From positions 274,405 to 338,404 of the forward strand of contig KN817518.1 in assembly GCA_000827495.1 (NCBI GenBank): a stretch of 64,000 nucleotides of DNA, given 5' to 3'. A model generated the notes under the pieces. The model searched no databases and was not told the DNA's origin. It worked only from the letters and a program-made list of their open reading frames with translations. How positions within the stretch are numbered: the stretch's first letter is position 1; each line of letters begins with the position of its first letter. Below are positions 46,566 to 58,401 of this stretch, in pieces. Position numbers and translations under genes: made by a program. The DNA is from Hypholoma sublateritium FD-334 SS-4 (taxonomy: Eukaryota; Basidiomycota; Agaricomycetes; Agaricales; Strophariaceae).

Positions 46566-47235
46566 CTCGCGGACAATGTGCGTGCCCACAGCGGTGCGTG
46601 GGCTGTGGCGTACGTACGCATTATCGCTGTTAGCGCATTGGTCCTTGGGGGCTAAGTAATCGAATCGGTGGGTGCGCCCACCCAGTGCTGTGCACGAAGA
46701 AAATCACAGTACGGGCCCGCGTATCAGTATCAGCCTGCGCTGCCTCGATAGTGCCGGGTAGTACAGCTCTCCCGCGTCTTCTAATTCGTTTGGGGGCCAT
46801 GTGAGGCTGCAGACTCGCACAGTGCATCATTAATGAACGTAAGCCGAGGGTAAACGCCGCCCCGGGCCCGTCCTGCGCGTGGGCAGGCGCGCCCGTGCAG
46901 GGGCACGCCGAGATTCTAGGACGGTTGCTTTTTTTATGTGGGTCCACAGGCCTATGTTCCCTTGGCGGACAATGTGCTCGTCCACAGTTTGCGAGTGGGT
47001 CGTGGGTCGTGGGGTAATATCGCTGTCTCCCGTTGGAAGTACCGCCCGTGATTACCCCGTGAGCACCCAGAGCTGTGCGCAGCTACAAGCATCACAGCTA
47101 ATCCCCCATATCAGTATCAATCCGTTTCGCGAGATTGCGTACAGCTATCCTGCACCTCCGAAGTCGTTTGGGACCCGTGCATGGGAGTCTGCGCCCTCGT
47201 GCTGTCGTGCAGACCATCTGAAATGGAAGTGCTCC
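46566..47235. repeat. Diverged direct duplication of about 270 bp, offset about 390 bp
   Basis: Copy A (about 46566-46830) and copy B (about 46956-47235) share, in order: ggacaatgtgc, cacag, gtgggt, atcgctgt, cccag.gctgtgc, atcacag, tatcagtatca, acagct and tcgtttggg. The offset stays near 390-396 bp along the pair, so this is a true old duplication and not chance. No coding frame is shared. Confidence 0.65.
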
Positions 47236-49356
47236 GTGGGTTAAATTAAACGCCTCAAACATTACTGGCACACGTCCTGTGCACATTCGCAGGGTCTGTT
47301 TTTAAATTATATTGTACTACCACCGGCAGATCAGGCCCCGCGGACGCTCGTCCGTTAATTTATGGCTGAAAAATACGAGGATCAACGACGAGGATCAGCC
47401 CGGGCTCTGCGTCCCGTCCCCGGCCTCAGCGATGGGCGCGCACGCGAATAGCTTGATGCGCGCCGCCGATTGCACCGGGTGGCCCATCACGCTGATGTTC
47501 GCAGGCCAGCCTGAGAGGCACCAAGTCGTCGAATTCACTGGGTGAAACGCGAGCAGTCGTCCCCCGATATTCAGCGCTGCGGGGTGAGAGCGCCTTGTCT
47601 ACGACAGATTCTCGCAGCGGCGTATTATGGATCGGGCAGGAAAAGTGTGATATGGACCCCCCTTCTGTGCGTTGGAAGACCTCGGCGAGGCGTCAACTGT
47701 GATGTGCACTACTGGCACCGTACAACGCTGGGGAGATCTTGGGAATAATATTGCTGTCGTTTGGGTCTTCTCCGTGCCTTGCGCTCAGCCTTTCCAAGCG
47801 CTCGCCCGTCTGCAAACGCAAATTTAGCGCCGATGGCGGCTCACATGCGCGTTGGTGGAGCACGTCTAAAACGTTTTTCTCGGTGCTCGGCGCATACACA
47901 TGTGCGTTTTAATATCGTAGAAAGGTTAAAAAACAGGGTGGCATTCCTCGGTGCCTATACTCCTGGCAGCTCGCAGGAACACGGAAGTATGTATAGAGTT
48001 ATTCGGAATGAGCGCAATACCGGAGAGCGCTTAAAATGACTTCTCTGATGTATTCCGTCTGTTGGAATGCGAGCCCCTACGTCAGCTCTACGCTTGAAAT
48101 TGCGAATGTGCACGTCACCAGCTCCAGGACCTGCACAACGGGACGTCTCAGTCCTTCTCGTCCTGGCATCTGTCCAGCCACACGAACATTTTTCTCTGTT
48201 TCATCGTAGGTGGCGCGGACCGCCGGCAGGCTTCTCCCGAGACGAAGCTTCCGTTCTAGCAAATAGTGGAATGTGGGTCAAGGATGCAGCTCTCATGATC
48301 ACTGTGGCATAGTAACCACTATCGAATGACTTTCGTGCGACAACAGAATTTAATAAGGTACTGTCAGTAAGTCTGCGGTTAATACCGTCGTGTAGCTCGC
48401 GTTTTACTTGCATTTCCCTTACTGATACTTATATCGATAAGCACAGTTCCCCCACATCGTGGAGGCACGGAAATTCCATTTTAAGTCTACAATCTCAGCG
48501 CTCATTCAGTATATATTGATGAGAATGAAAGCCGTTGAGTGACCGCATTTTCTGAGGAAACGCACCCCGATTAGTATTTTTACTCCAGATGTGTTCCGCT
48601 TCCTCGGGTGGTCGCCGTACGGTTACATTCAGAAATATAACAATTCGGCAGCGGTACAAGAACTTCTGATCCCTGGTCCATTTCCCCGTGAACGGGGGAA
48701 TAAATGCTTATCTACTAGATATCAATGTTGCGTGTACAAAATGCGATGAACTGCGCAGACGATAATCAGCGATTGTTCTTATTTATGCTTTAGCGCCCAC
48801 TGCCGGAAGCCTATCTCATCTGACTTCGGGTCCTGTGGATTGTGGGCCCAACAAGTAGCGCCCGTTTTGTAAACTACTCGGCCCTGAATATTGGAGCGCG
48901 ACCACCCACAAAATGCCCTCAGGGTCCTTGTGCCCCAGCAAAGTGCATCGCATAGCGCAAGTTCATTGTGAGTGATGCGATCCCATCAACTCACGTACAT
49001 CAGTGATCGCAATAACCAAGTTTCAGGGCCAAATAGCATCCCAAATAAGAAATATCTCCAGGAAGGGTAGCTCACCCATTAGTCCATTCCACTGCTGATT
49101 TCGAAGGGAGCTTACCAGTGATATCCACTGCTGAATATCAAATAAGTAACCTGTGCATTCGCAGGGAGCGTGGCAACTCGAACGCGAGTCCGACCCGACG
49201 TGTGGATTGACAGGAGCTTCATTCGCCCAAGGCAACGCACAAACTTCACTGCGGAAGATTTTTTCGTCGGTCAAATGAACGAGTCACCCCGAATGCAAAC
49301 CGCCAATCTTCGAATCGCTCCAGTGGGGGATCTTCATGTATTAATGCCGCATTGAA

Positions 49357-49376
49357 GGATCAAAGTATTTTGATCC
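49357..49376. repeat. Short perfect hairpin
   Basis: Arms ggatcaaa and tttgatcc (8 bp each) flank a 4-base loop. The core ggatcaaa recurs in the tandem repeat at 49765-49794. Confidence 0.75.
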
Positions 49377-49463
49377 ATTCATTTTACCATCAACCTCCGG
49401 AATATACTTCCGTTGCGATCAAGAAGCTGTGCCAAGATTTGTCCGCATATGTATGGCACGGCG

Positions 49464-49492
49464 GGTTGCCTGCAGGCTGGCTGCAGGCAACC
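49464..49492. repeat. Perfect 12-bp hairpin
   Basis: Arms ggttgcctgcag (49464-49475) and ctgcaggcaacc (49481-49492) are perfectly complementary around the loop gctgg. No coding sequence is adjacent. Confidence 0.85.
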
Positions 49493-49655
49493 AACAGCTT
49501 CTAAGATGGGTCTTCCACTTGCGCGACCTTGGAGCTATTGAGGCAATGACTTACAACCATCTATAAACCTATGCTTACGGAGAATAAAAGCATTGATTAG
49601 ATGTAAGCAGTTTTCAACTGGAAGTAATGGCCGCTTGGCCGCTTCCTTTTAAGTC

Positions 49656-49680
49656 CCAATGGTTGGCGATAAACCATTGG
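49656..49680. repeat. Perfect 9-bp hairpin
   Basis: Arms ccaatggtt (49656-49664) and aaccattgg (49672-49680) surround a 7-base spacer. Flanking taag/cttaag bases extend the pairing imperfectly. Confidence 0.75.
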
Positions 49681-49764
49681 CTTAAGCCCGGAGTCTCATC
49701 TATTTGTTTGTATTTTCCGATATAAGATCATTATTTATGTGGTCTACATAGCCTAGGATATGGG

Positions 49765-49794
49765 GTACTAAGGATCAAAGTACTAAGGATCAAA
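49765..49794. repeat. 15-bp tandem duplication
   Basis: The unit gtactaaggatcaaa occurs twice head to tail (49765-49779 and 49780-49794) without change. Confidence 0.85.
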
Positions 49795-51235
49795 GCCGTG
49801 TGTTTGATACACTTGCCTCAGTGAGTCTTCTTCTTCCACGGCTTGTTTCAAATACATGAACAGAAAATGTACTTACGTGGGTCTATCACAATTGTACGAA
49901 AGTACCAGGCTTCGTCTTTGCGGCTATGTTCTTGCCGGCCGCCACCCAGCTCAGCGCATTCCAATAAGCGAGAGAAGTACATGACATGTGCAATATTGAG
50001 AGAGTATATATTTAAGAGCACCGTCGCGGAAGCCGAGGCCACTGGTTACAGAGCATCTTGCAAAGTAAGTATCAGCGGCTATAAATAGTGGTGGGTTCCT
50101 ATAGACAAGCTTGAAAGGCCAATTAGGTGAATATGAATTCTTTCTCGAAAATGATGGGTCAGTAATGCTTCATTGTACCAATTCATGCACGCGCAAGATG
50201 TGTATGTATTAGACAGTGTACACTTATATACCGATATGTAGACATATACCCACGTCGGCTGTTAACATGGCAGTCGTACTTCACAGCTTCAGAGATTATT
50301 CGATTCATTTTAGGCAAGTACTTCCTTACCTCTAGCCCACGGAACGCTAAAATATTCGTTACCCTTCCCCGGAATAGCGGTCCTTGCTCCCTGGCCTTCT
50401 CAACTCTTGAGCATGATACCTTACCGAGGTAGGCCGCCTGACAGCGCTTGGGTCCATGGCGGAGGGTTACAATTCACCGTCGGTATGCTCATATTAATCC
50501 CAGAAACACGTTCCAAACTGAGCACCCGCTTTACGGACTCGATAAGTTTAGTCAAAACTAACTCCTATTCAAATGTCTCCTCTGACGTGCACCGAAAATA
50601 CTCCAGGTCGAAACAAGGAGATAACGCTATTATGATGATTATCTAAACGTAAGGTGTGCAGATACTTGACGCCGTTAGCCTGCCGACTCAGTTTATTATA
50701 TGAAGACGTGTATTTCTGATTTCACCAATAAGATTAATGCAAGGACATGTGCTTGCCCTACGTACAGAACACTATACGTCACCCGCTTCATTACATGCTC
50801 TGAAAATACACTGGGGAAGGGGAGATGCTACATGTCACAAATATCCCTTCTGGATCCTGCCACCAATTCGGACTTCAGCGCGGACCCGGGTCTGGGACAT
50901 TCTGATAGTAGCAAGAGCCAGCGGGTGTTCCTTTGAATCCTCCGTCAACATCCTTCCGTTGTGAGATTTTTTCAAGCCTTCGACCACCTATTTATTGCAA
51001 ACATACCTGCGTAGGCACGCCACCAACCTCAGAGATCACATCGTGATGGGATCATATCATAAATTATGTGCGCAGAATGGCTGAATTCTGACGCCCTCTA
51101 CGGCTACCAAACGGGCAATTGGCTTTTTATTCAATATAGTATTCGCAAGGTGTGTCTGAAAATGATATTTGTAGGACCAATAAGCAACTGTATGAAGATG
51201 AGCTTTACAGACTTACCTAACTAGGCGAAGCCTTC

Positions 51236-53055
51236 TTATTTCTTCCTGCCTTTTCGCTTCTCCGAGGCGATGCCTTTGTTCTTTTCTATGCACTCCGGAC
51301 AATACCACTTGTCTGGCAAGGGTGTCTTGACACCGACGCAAGTAATGTGGAACTATAAAATGATTGGAACGGTTAGCAACTGTCCCGGGATTCTAACCAT
51401 AGTTCTAAAAAGAGCATAGATGTCGAGAGGGAGTAACGATCAATGATACCGGAAAAGAGCTTTCGGGTTCATCGCTCTGTGAGATAACAAAAGCCGGTGT
51501 GTCGGGAAATTGACGCAAAACCAACAGCCTTGGGCCCAATCCGCAAATAAGCGCCCGTGCAATTTGAGAAAAAAAGTTGGATTTTCTTTTTGTGTTGGAA
51601 ATGGCCACGGATAGAAAAGGGAGAGAACGAGATAAAAAAGGTACTGACCCATTGATATGGACATTCATTGTTGTCACAGCCAATCATCTATAAAGTATGA
51701 TATTAGCGAGTCCCTGGCGCAGTTTGAGGATCATTTCACTTACATCACCGTAGCTCTTTTCGTGGCAGAAACAGTACAACGTTGAGTCTTCTTCACCATC
51801 TTCTTCACCAATGTCTTCCTCTCCTTCTGCATCTGCATCTAGATCTTCCTCCTCTTGTACTTGAGCACGGGCCGTATGCGACTGGCGGGAAAGACGGGAC
51901 CGGGAATGTGCTGTCGAATGATGGGTGATCGTAAAGGGGGCAGGGCTGGGCAATTTAATGGACGTGTTGGTTGTGAGGCGTCTCTCTGGGAATACACAAC
52001 CGTCAGTCAAAAAGACCATCTCTCAAATACAGAATGACAATGGATGGGCGGTGACGCAAGAAACTGCCGGAACTTGCCATCCATCCAAAAATGATAGAAC
52101 CCTCAGAAAGAAACTTACTTTTGTTATACGAGGGACCGGTTGTAAGTGTAATTGAAGACGAAGGATCCCCAAGAGAACCTGTAACATTACGGAGACTTTC
52201 CCCAATTTGTATAACAGGGCTGAGACCGATGACGGACCCTTCTCTCTTCATGATATGCGGCGATGAAGATCTGTAGAAGTTCGGCGCTGCCAGAGATGTT
52301 CGGATTTCATCAGGAGATTCGCCTTGGAGCAGTCGCACTTTAGCCAGGTCAGAGTCCAACCGAGCGCGAGTCCTAGTCAAGAGTTCTATGATCCTTTGAG
52401 CCAGCGCGATTTTCTCGTTCGCAAGGGAGTCGATTTCAGCATAAGCTACTGAGATACGGGCCGGCAAGTGTGCCTTTGAGTTAGAAGTCGCTGTCGGGGA
52501 TGCTGTTCTGTTGTTATTTTGACCACTTGTAAACGAAGGGGAGGAGGGGATAGAACCTTGCTTCAGAGTTGATTTGATATACTTTGACTCGTCCCTTGCT
52601 ATATCGTGCTGCAATTCTGTTATATCGAGAAAAGAATTACAGAGAATAGAATGAGCCATTTCTTCTCGCCACGAATCTAAGGGTAAACTTCTGACCTTGA
52701 GATCTTATTTCTTTTAATTTTATTTCTTGGATGAGATGTTGAACCTCAACCGGGAGATTATCCAAACCTAGTTAGATATAGCAATGAATAACCCATATGC
52801 GGAACAATGCGACATATAAATGATAGAGCCCCTGTCAAAGGTACGGTCCACTTCTGGGGCGCTGAGCAGACATCTCCGACGCTAATAATTTACATACGGT
52901 GCCCAATTCTGGGCCGACTTCCCACTTGTGGGGATAAAACGTTTGGGGTCCAAATGTTTCAGATCGCCAGTCAAACATTACTCACTGGTAATGAATTCAG
53001 AAGCAACGCTTGCAGCCTCCTCGAAATTGGGAACGATTGAGGCAGAGATGTTCAT
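51236..53055 (-). CDS. ING-family PHD-finger protein
   Basis: ING proteins read H3K4 methylation and belong to histone acetyltransferase or deacetylase complexes (yeast Yng1, Yng2, Pho23). Exon 1 gives MNISASIVPNFEEAASVASE then FIT. A long intron of about 225 nt leads to SLDNLPVEVQHLIQEIKLKE, the ING N-terminal helix. The next part reads ELQHDIARDESKYIKSTLKQ, then YAEIDSLANEKIALAQRIIE and LLTRTRARLDSDLAKVR, a coiled coil. A Ser/Thr-rich linker with an acidic run (EEEDLDADAEGEEDIGEEDG) follows. The C-terminal PHD finger is split over three exons: LYCFCHEKSYGDV, IGCDNNECPYQ, WFHITCVGVKTPLPDKWYCP then EC, with all eight Cys/His zinc ligands present. It ends with a basic tail, EKRKGRKK. Which complex it joins cannot be told. 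Confidence 0.92.
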
Positions 53056-54876
53056 ATTGATCTGTTACGAGATATGGGCCGGCGATTTCGAAGACTATGA
53101 GAATTGGGTTAGGATGGATGTGTTTAGTACAGCTTCTCGGCATGACGGCGGGAGTTAGATTTACAAAATTAAGATTCCGAGAAAATACGAGGTGGGCGAC
53201 GAGTTTAAGTTTTGGTGAATGGTACGGTGGTGTGTGTCGCGATCTCAACGAGGCGCTCGCGTGTAAGATCTGGCAAAGAGTAAGTGAAGTACGGCTCGTT
53301 CGGCGATTTTACTGCTGAGCGGAGTGCGAAATTCTATATTTATTATTACTTATTTGTCCATTTTTGATCGCCAAGCCAGATGACTTCGACAAAAACCTGA
53401 AAAACACCACTGATTCAGCTCAATGTATGGTGTATACTAGATTTCATGGGATTTGACCACCGCGGACATAAAACAGGATACGCGATGACTACCGAGCGTA
53501 TAATGAGCACAATCGCGCTTAGAAGGGTAATGGTCGGTTGTTGATTGGCTAGTAATGATTAGCCTAAGATTAGGTTTGAAATTCAATGTGGAGGACTTCA
53601 ATTGTGCATCGATAGTACATCGAAGTTACTATTTTAATATTCTCCAGATATTGACTAGCCAAAGTTCTGTACGTGGTCGCCGTATAATCTGCTGTACGGT
53701 TGTTGAAAATAGTGGCTCAAATTCAGCAGGCCAGGCTACTTATGTACCTCGAAAATCGAGTTCCTGCACCGGCGCGGAGTAAGCATGGCCTCTGCCATAC
53801 GTTACCGGTAAAAGTATTAGGGAATTTCAGTGGCACGTAAATCGGCTACATTTAATTATCTCATATTACGCTCAAAATACGCTGGTCATTTAGTAATCTA
53901 TATAAATATCGACGATTCGGAGTGCGTATGTACTTCTTCTATTTTCTTTGCCAGCTCAGGCTCCATAGAATCGTGAAAATATTGTCGGGAAGGGCCCTGG
54001 GTTATTGCCGACTTTCTGGAGTGAGAGGAGTCAATATCTGTCGGCCAAGTGACTGGTCGGCCACAGTCACCAACAAGGCTTTATCAAAGGATTCACTATC
54101 ATATGTAGCAATAGCAATCTAAAATGACGGAGGATATCGTGAGTATGTGCCCCATGGCTCTGTTATATTTGCTTAGAGCTTTTTAAATAAGAGATTCTCA
54201 CATTTGCAGTCTCACTCCTGCCCTTACTAGATGTAATCACTAATGGGATGATACTTAGCCTGGAGCCAGCCAGATCTTATCAGTTCAACTCAATAGAACA
54301 TGACATAGCTTTCAATTCTACAGAAAACAGGTTCTAAGATCAATTCTTAATTATATTTTCCGTGTTCCGGAAGTGGGTAAGAGTTTATCTGAGCTGCTAT
54401 CCTATAATTGGAGTATCAACATCGAGGTCTACCGTTTGCCCTGACACAACACAATGCTCGCCGTTGAACTTCTCAACGACCATGGACGTAAACTGTGAGT
54501 GTTTTGAATAAATTACTCGGCTCATCAATAATTTGAAGATTGGGTTGTAAATCAATTGTAAATAGCATAAGACATCCTCGGAATACAGCTGCTGATATGA
54601 GGTATCCTGCATTCCGAATTGGCCATTGATCTTCATTGGATCTTCAATCCGGGCGGTTCAGGCGGCCCGGTCAAGCGCCTGGGCAGTGACACGCGTTGGC
54701 GTGTTTCTCTCAAGTGTTCCTCGACCTGTATTTCCCATCTTTCCGAAGGACCGCCAGCGACCATTCAGCCTCTTGAAATACCCTTTTCAGGCGTGAAATA
54801 ATACGTATAAAAAGCCAGTTTGCCTCCAGTGCAGGGCTATAACGTGCCTCGACGCCTTCAAATTGCACCGGGAGTT
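53056..54876. other. Divergent intergenic region between the ING and Dsc2-like genes
   Basis: About 1.8 kb holding both promoters. It is AT-richer than the genes. Open frames are short and not protein-like, and no RNA gene or repeat family is recognised. Confidence 0.5.
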
Positions 54877-56217
54877 ATGTCGTTCGAGAATGCGGCAGTG
54901 ACAAAAGGTTCGCATCGTCAATACCAAGCTCGTAGGAAACAGAAGGAGCTCATGTTCCATAAGGCCTAATGATAACATGTGCTCTTACGTCTATATTTGC
55001 CGGAATATTCGATATAAAGCACTACTTTCACCTCCAAGTGTGTCGCTTTTGGGCTTCTACGGTTTCATCAGAGCTGAGCTGGTATCCCATTAGTTCGTGC
55101 CACACATATCTAGACATCATCAGGTAATGCAGCCTATGATTTTTATCCAGGACGACAGCGAGTTTGATCTAGACTTCATAGTACTGGCGCCTCATCACGC
55201 ACCATCTCGCTTTTTCTAATTCCAGCGATCTCTTCCTCGGAGAACTGCTGCTGTACAATGTTGGCGTGCACGTCGAGCGTCGATTCGGCAGTGTCAAGTT
55301 TGCAGTAAGTTATATACGCTCTTCTTGGTTCGCGTTCCTCATTCTATCATCAGTCGTTCGCCTTCGTGTCTCTCGTGGTATCGACTCTTCTCGAGCTTTT
55401 GTCCATCCTCCTCTTCCACAGAATAGGCATCAACCATATTGCGATGGGGCCTTCTACTCTCCTGTTCAGCATACTGTACCAGTACTACAGGATTGTTCCT
55501 CACGTGTATACCTACCGCATCTTTGGGGTCCCCCTGAACAACAAGAGCGTGCTTTATTTCCTTGCACTACAGGTACGCCGCGCCGTCCAACAGAATGTGT
55601 CATGTCCTCACTTAACGCCCTAGCTGGCTATTGGGCAACTACCTAACTCGTTAACAGTGGCCGTAGTTGGCGCCTTGAGTGGCCAAATATACCGCTCCGA
55701 CCTAGCAGGCTTCAACACGTACCGACTTCCCCCTGCCGTGGTCCGGTTATCAGAGCGCTTCCTCGTACCACTCGTCGGCTCGCTCCGCCCCCCACGTAGA
55801 ACAAACCGTGCGCTGCCCGATGATACAAGAATACATAGGGTCCAGAGGAGCGCAGATTCTAACGATGAGGCGATAACCACTGCTAGAGCGCCGAGGCCAA
55901 GTAGTGCCGCAGCGCGAGCACGCACCACTGCAGCGGCCGAGATCCCGTCTCCGTCTGTCATGCGCGAATTGGTTGACGAATTTACTGGGCGGACTGAGCG
56001 TGCTGGTGCGGGTCTACGAGTACCTACCGAAACCGAGATTTCGCATCTAACGAGTATGTTTCCTTCCATGGATCGCGAGGTCGTTGTGGGAGCTCTTCAA
56101 CGAAGGTGAGAATATCTAACCAATCCATGTAGACGAGCCGTGTCCTAATAAGTAATTGTTCATCACAGCCCTAACATAGAAGCGGCTGTAGAGACACTAC
56201 TGCATTCGCAGAGTTGA
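54877..56217 (+). CDS. Rhomboid-like pseudoprotease with UBA domain (Dsc2/UBAC2 family)
   Basis: Dsc2 (fission-yeast Ucp14, human UBAC2) is a multi-spanning membrane subunit of the Dsc/ERAD ubiquitin-ligase machinery. Exon 1 is MSFENAAVTK. The next reads GLMITCALTSIFAGIFDIKH then YFHLQ, after an AAG acceptor. A 27-nt exon gives FVPHISRHHQ in part, and the next begins YWRLITHHLAFSNSSDLFLG. Helices follow: ELLLYNVGVHVERRFGSVKF, ASFAFVSLVVSTLLELLSIL, GINHIAMGPSTLLFSILYQY and LALQLAIGQLPNSLTVAVVG. The rhomboid GxSG is reduced to GPST, consistent with a non-proteolytic relative. A cytosolic Ser/Ala/Arg linker leads to the C-terminal UBA: EISHLTSMFPSMDREVVVGA then LQRRSPNIEAAVETLL. The last intron is regular. 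It converges with eIF3d, stops 61 bp apart. Confidence 0.9.
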
Positions 56218-56278
56218 TGTTCATCAATAAACTATATTCAGCACAGCAGGAAGAAGAATATGAGTAGTATATGCATCT

Positions 56279-58317
56279 TTACTCCTCTCCTGAACCAACG
56301 TCGGAGCCTTCGTCGTCGTCGCCTGTGAAAGTTGACATAGGTACGGAGTAGAGACGGATGACAGGCTTCAAAGGACTCGTGAGTTTGAAAGTCGCCGACA
56401 CAAAGAATGGGTAAAGACAAACCTTGTTGGGGTCCTTAACAAGAACATATTTGCCCTCAGGCATCTTCATGCACATGTCAGTGACAGTGCGGACAATACC
56501 CCATCCGTTGGCCAAGGAGACGTTGAGTTGTGCAGCAAAATCAGTGGGGCGCATTGATGCGGTGCTCAGGATTACATGGCGAGTGTTGTCGCGAGGGTTG
56601 GCGCGCGAAATGTATCTGATGAGATAAAAGCAAATGATTGGCATCCTTCATATGAGAAAGAGGAGCGAAAAAAACTTACCCGACCTTCATGAGCTCAGCG
56701 CCGGCGAGGACACTCTGCACAGTCCATTTAGCCAACTTGCAGCTGTTGTTCTTCATCTCGGTGGCTACAACGGCACCACGCTGGGAATCGAGCTTAGCGC
56801 GCCAATCAGGCGCGCCGCCGGCACCTTGCGATCTAGGATCAAATTCGTTCAATGCGCGGATGGTAACAAGGCCCTGGCCGTCGCGGGGGTTTCCAGATCC
56901 AGGGATATATGCATCGACTTCTGTGCGCACACAAATCTTGATGTCCTCGTCCTCAGTGATACCAAGATCGAACAGCCTGTAGCGGTATCCGCACGATGCG
57001 AGAGGCTCGGTCTCTTCGGGGCCGTAGAAAGGGTTGGGGTTCGCGAAGTCGGCAGGCGGGGGAGGCGCGTTTTCGATAACGGACTGGAACCCAAAGTTCT
57101 GGTTGATGTATGTTGCCTCGAGGGAGAGGGACGTCGCGGTGTTGATCGCAGCGGTCTCTGGTACGGCGGGCTTTTCGGTGGGATTGTTAGGGTTGGGTGG
57201 AGTGGGGTCCTGCGGAGGGTCGGCGGCGTTCTCGTTGACGGTGACGGTGTCGAAAGGACCACCATCACGCTTGTCCAAGAAAAGACTGTCGCCTTCTCGG
57301 ACGATGACAATGTCCCATGGATAGACAGATCGAGGTGCACACATAAGGACACTGAGGATAACATCAGTGGTGTACACTTTAGCAATGCCAGTGGAAGCGA
57401 GCTAGAGAACTATAAGGATACAGAGGATATTGTTAATGTATAAAAAACTCACTTGTTGGATGACGGGATCGTCGGAAGTCGTGGTGTTGTATTTTATGCG
57501 ATCCACCAATTGGAGGGGTTTTTCGGTTTTGGTGGTGACGCGATCGTAAGATTTGTCATAAGCAAAGAGCCGACCGTAAGAATCCCTGGTGCGGTGTCAA
57601 TATTCGGTATTGATATAAACAGATCTATGGTAGGCACTAACAATTCTTCGGGTTCGTCGACCTCGAGGCGCAACTTAGCAAGACGATGGAATTCGATTTC
57701 TTCAAGCATACCCCATTGAGGGGAAATGACAACCGAAGACTCCCGAGTTCGGTTGTTCTAAAAAATGTCATTTAAAGTGGTCTGAAATAGTAGCAATAGT
57801 GACATACCTTTTCCCAATCTCTCCAACCTCTCCTTTGGCCTCCACCACGTTGAGCAGCACCTCCACGGAAGGGAGGTCCACCACGGATACCACCACGAGC
57901 ACCGCCACGTGCCCCGTAGGAAGCACCACCGCGGGCATTTCCTCGTCCACGATTGAAGCCAGTGCCACGGCGGGGAGGCGCAGCTTTGTTGTCCACGAGA
58001 GAGAATGAGGATTCGTCTTCGACATGGAAATAGGCGAATGCGCTGGCAGTTCCGCTTCCAAACGCTTGGTTCCTGTCGCGGCCGCGGCCACTCTGAGCAC
58101 CTCCACGACCGCCCTGGGTAGGAGGCAGGCCCGCTACGTTTTGACGGTTATCGGATGAGAGATCATTCCAGTCAGCGAAGCGGCCGAGCTTGTCGCTTTT
58201 TGAGTAGGGTGCATAAGGAATGTCCTTGAATTTAAATTGATCTGGGAAGTTTGAGGTGGAGGGACCCCAACCGCCGTCGGGGTTGTCGTGGATGGGAGGT
58301 AGCGAAAACGAAGACAT
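56279..58317 (-). CDS. EIF3D: Translation initiation factor eIF3 subunit D
   Basis: eIF3d is part of the eIF3 complex on the 40S subunit and has its own cap-binding surface in studied species. The start gives [20 protein letters not shown] then [20 protein letters not shown], the family N-terminus. An RGG-rich RNA-binding stretch follows ([20 protein letters not shown]). The core continues [72 protein letters not shown] then [36 protein letters not shown] and [18 protein letters not shown]. It ends [20 protein letters not shown], then an acidic tail [14 protein letters not shown]. Several short introns interrupt it. It shares an 84-bp promoter with the Ist3 gene. Confidence 0.95.
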
Positions 58318-58401
58318 AGCGTGCAGACAAGACCGCTCCCCGAAAAAAATTGAGACGTTGAAGTAATCGTGGGAAAGTCTGCTTGTCAGTGGCCTCCAGC
58401 A
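58318..58401. promoter_or_regulatory. 84-bp bidirectional promoter eIF3d / Ist3
   Basis: Only 84 bases separate the divergent start codons, so both transcripts must start inside this short stretch or inside the opposite gene. It contains an A6 tract (fwd 58345-58350) and no obvious TATA box. Confidence 0.7.

Larger units (their letters stand above)
42893..47250. other. GC-rich gene desert upstream of the GATA gene
   Basis: This is the 5' side of the GATA gene and so may carry its promoter and long upstream control DNA. It is GC- and CG-rich, broken by short AT islands, and contains the repeats listed separately. Overlapping long open frames on both strands lack family features and are rejected as genes. 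Confidence 0.6.
47251..51235. other. Gene-poor stretch without recognised coding sequence
   Basis: About 4 kb of lower GC than the block before it. No protein family, RNA gene or transposon relic is recognised. It contains three short hairpins and a 15-bp tandem repeat clustered between 49357 and 49794. Confidence 0.5.
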
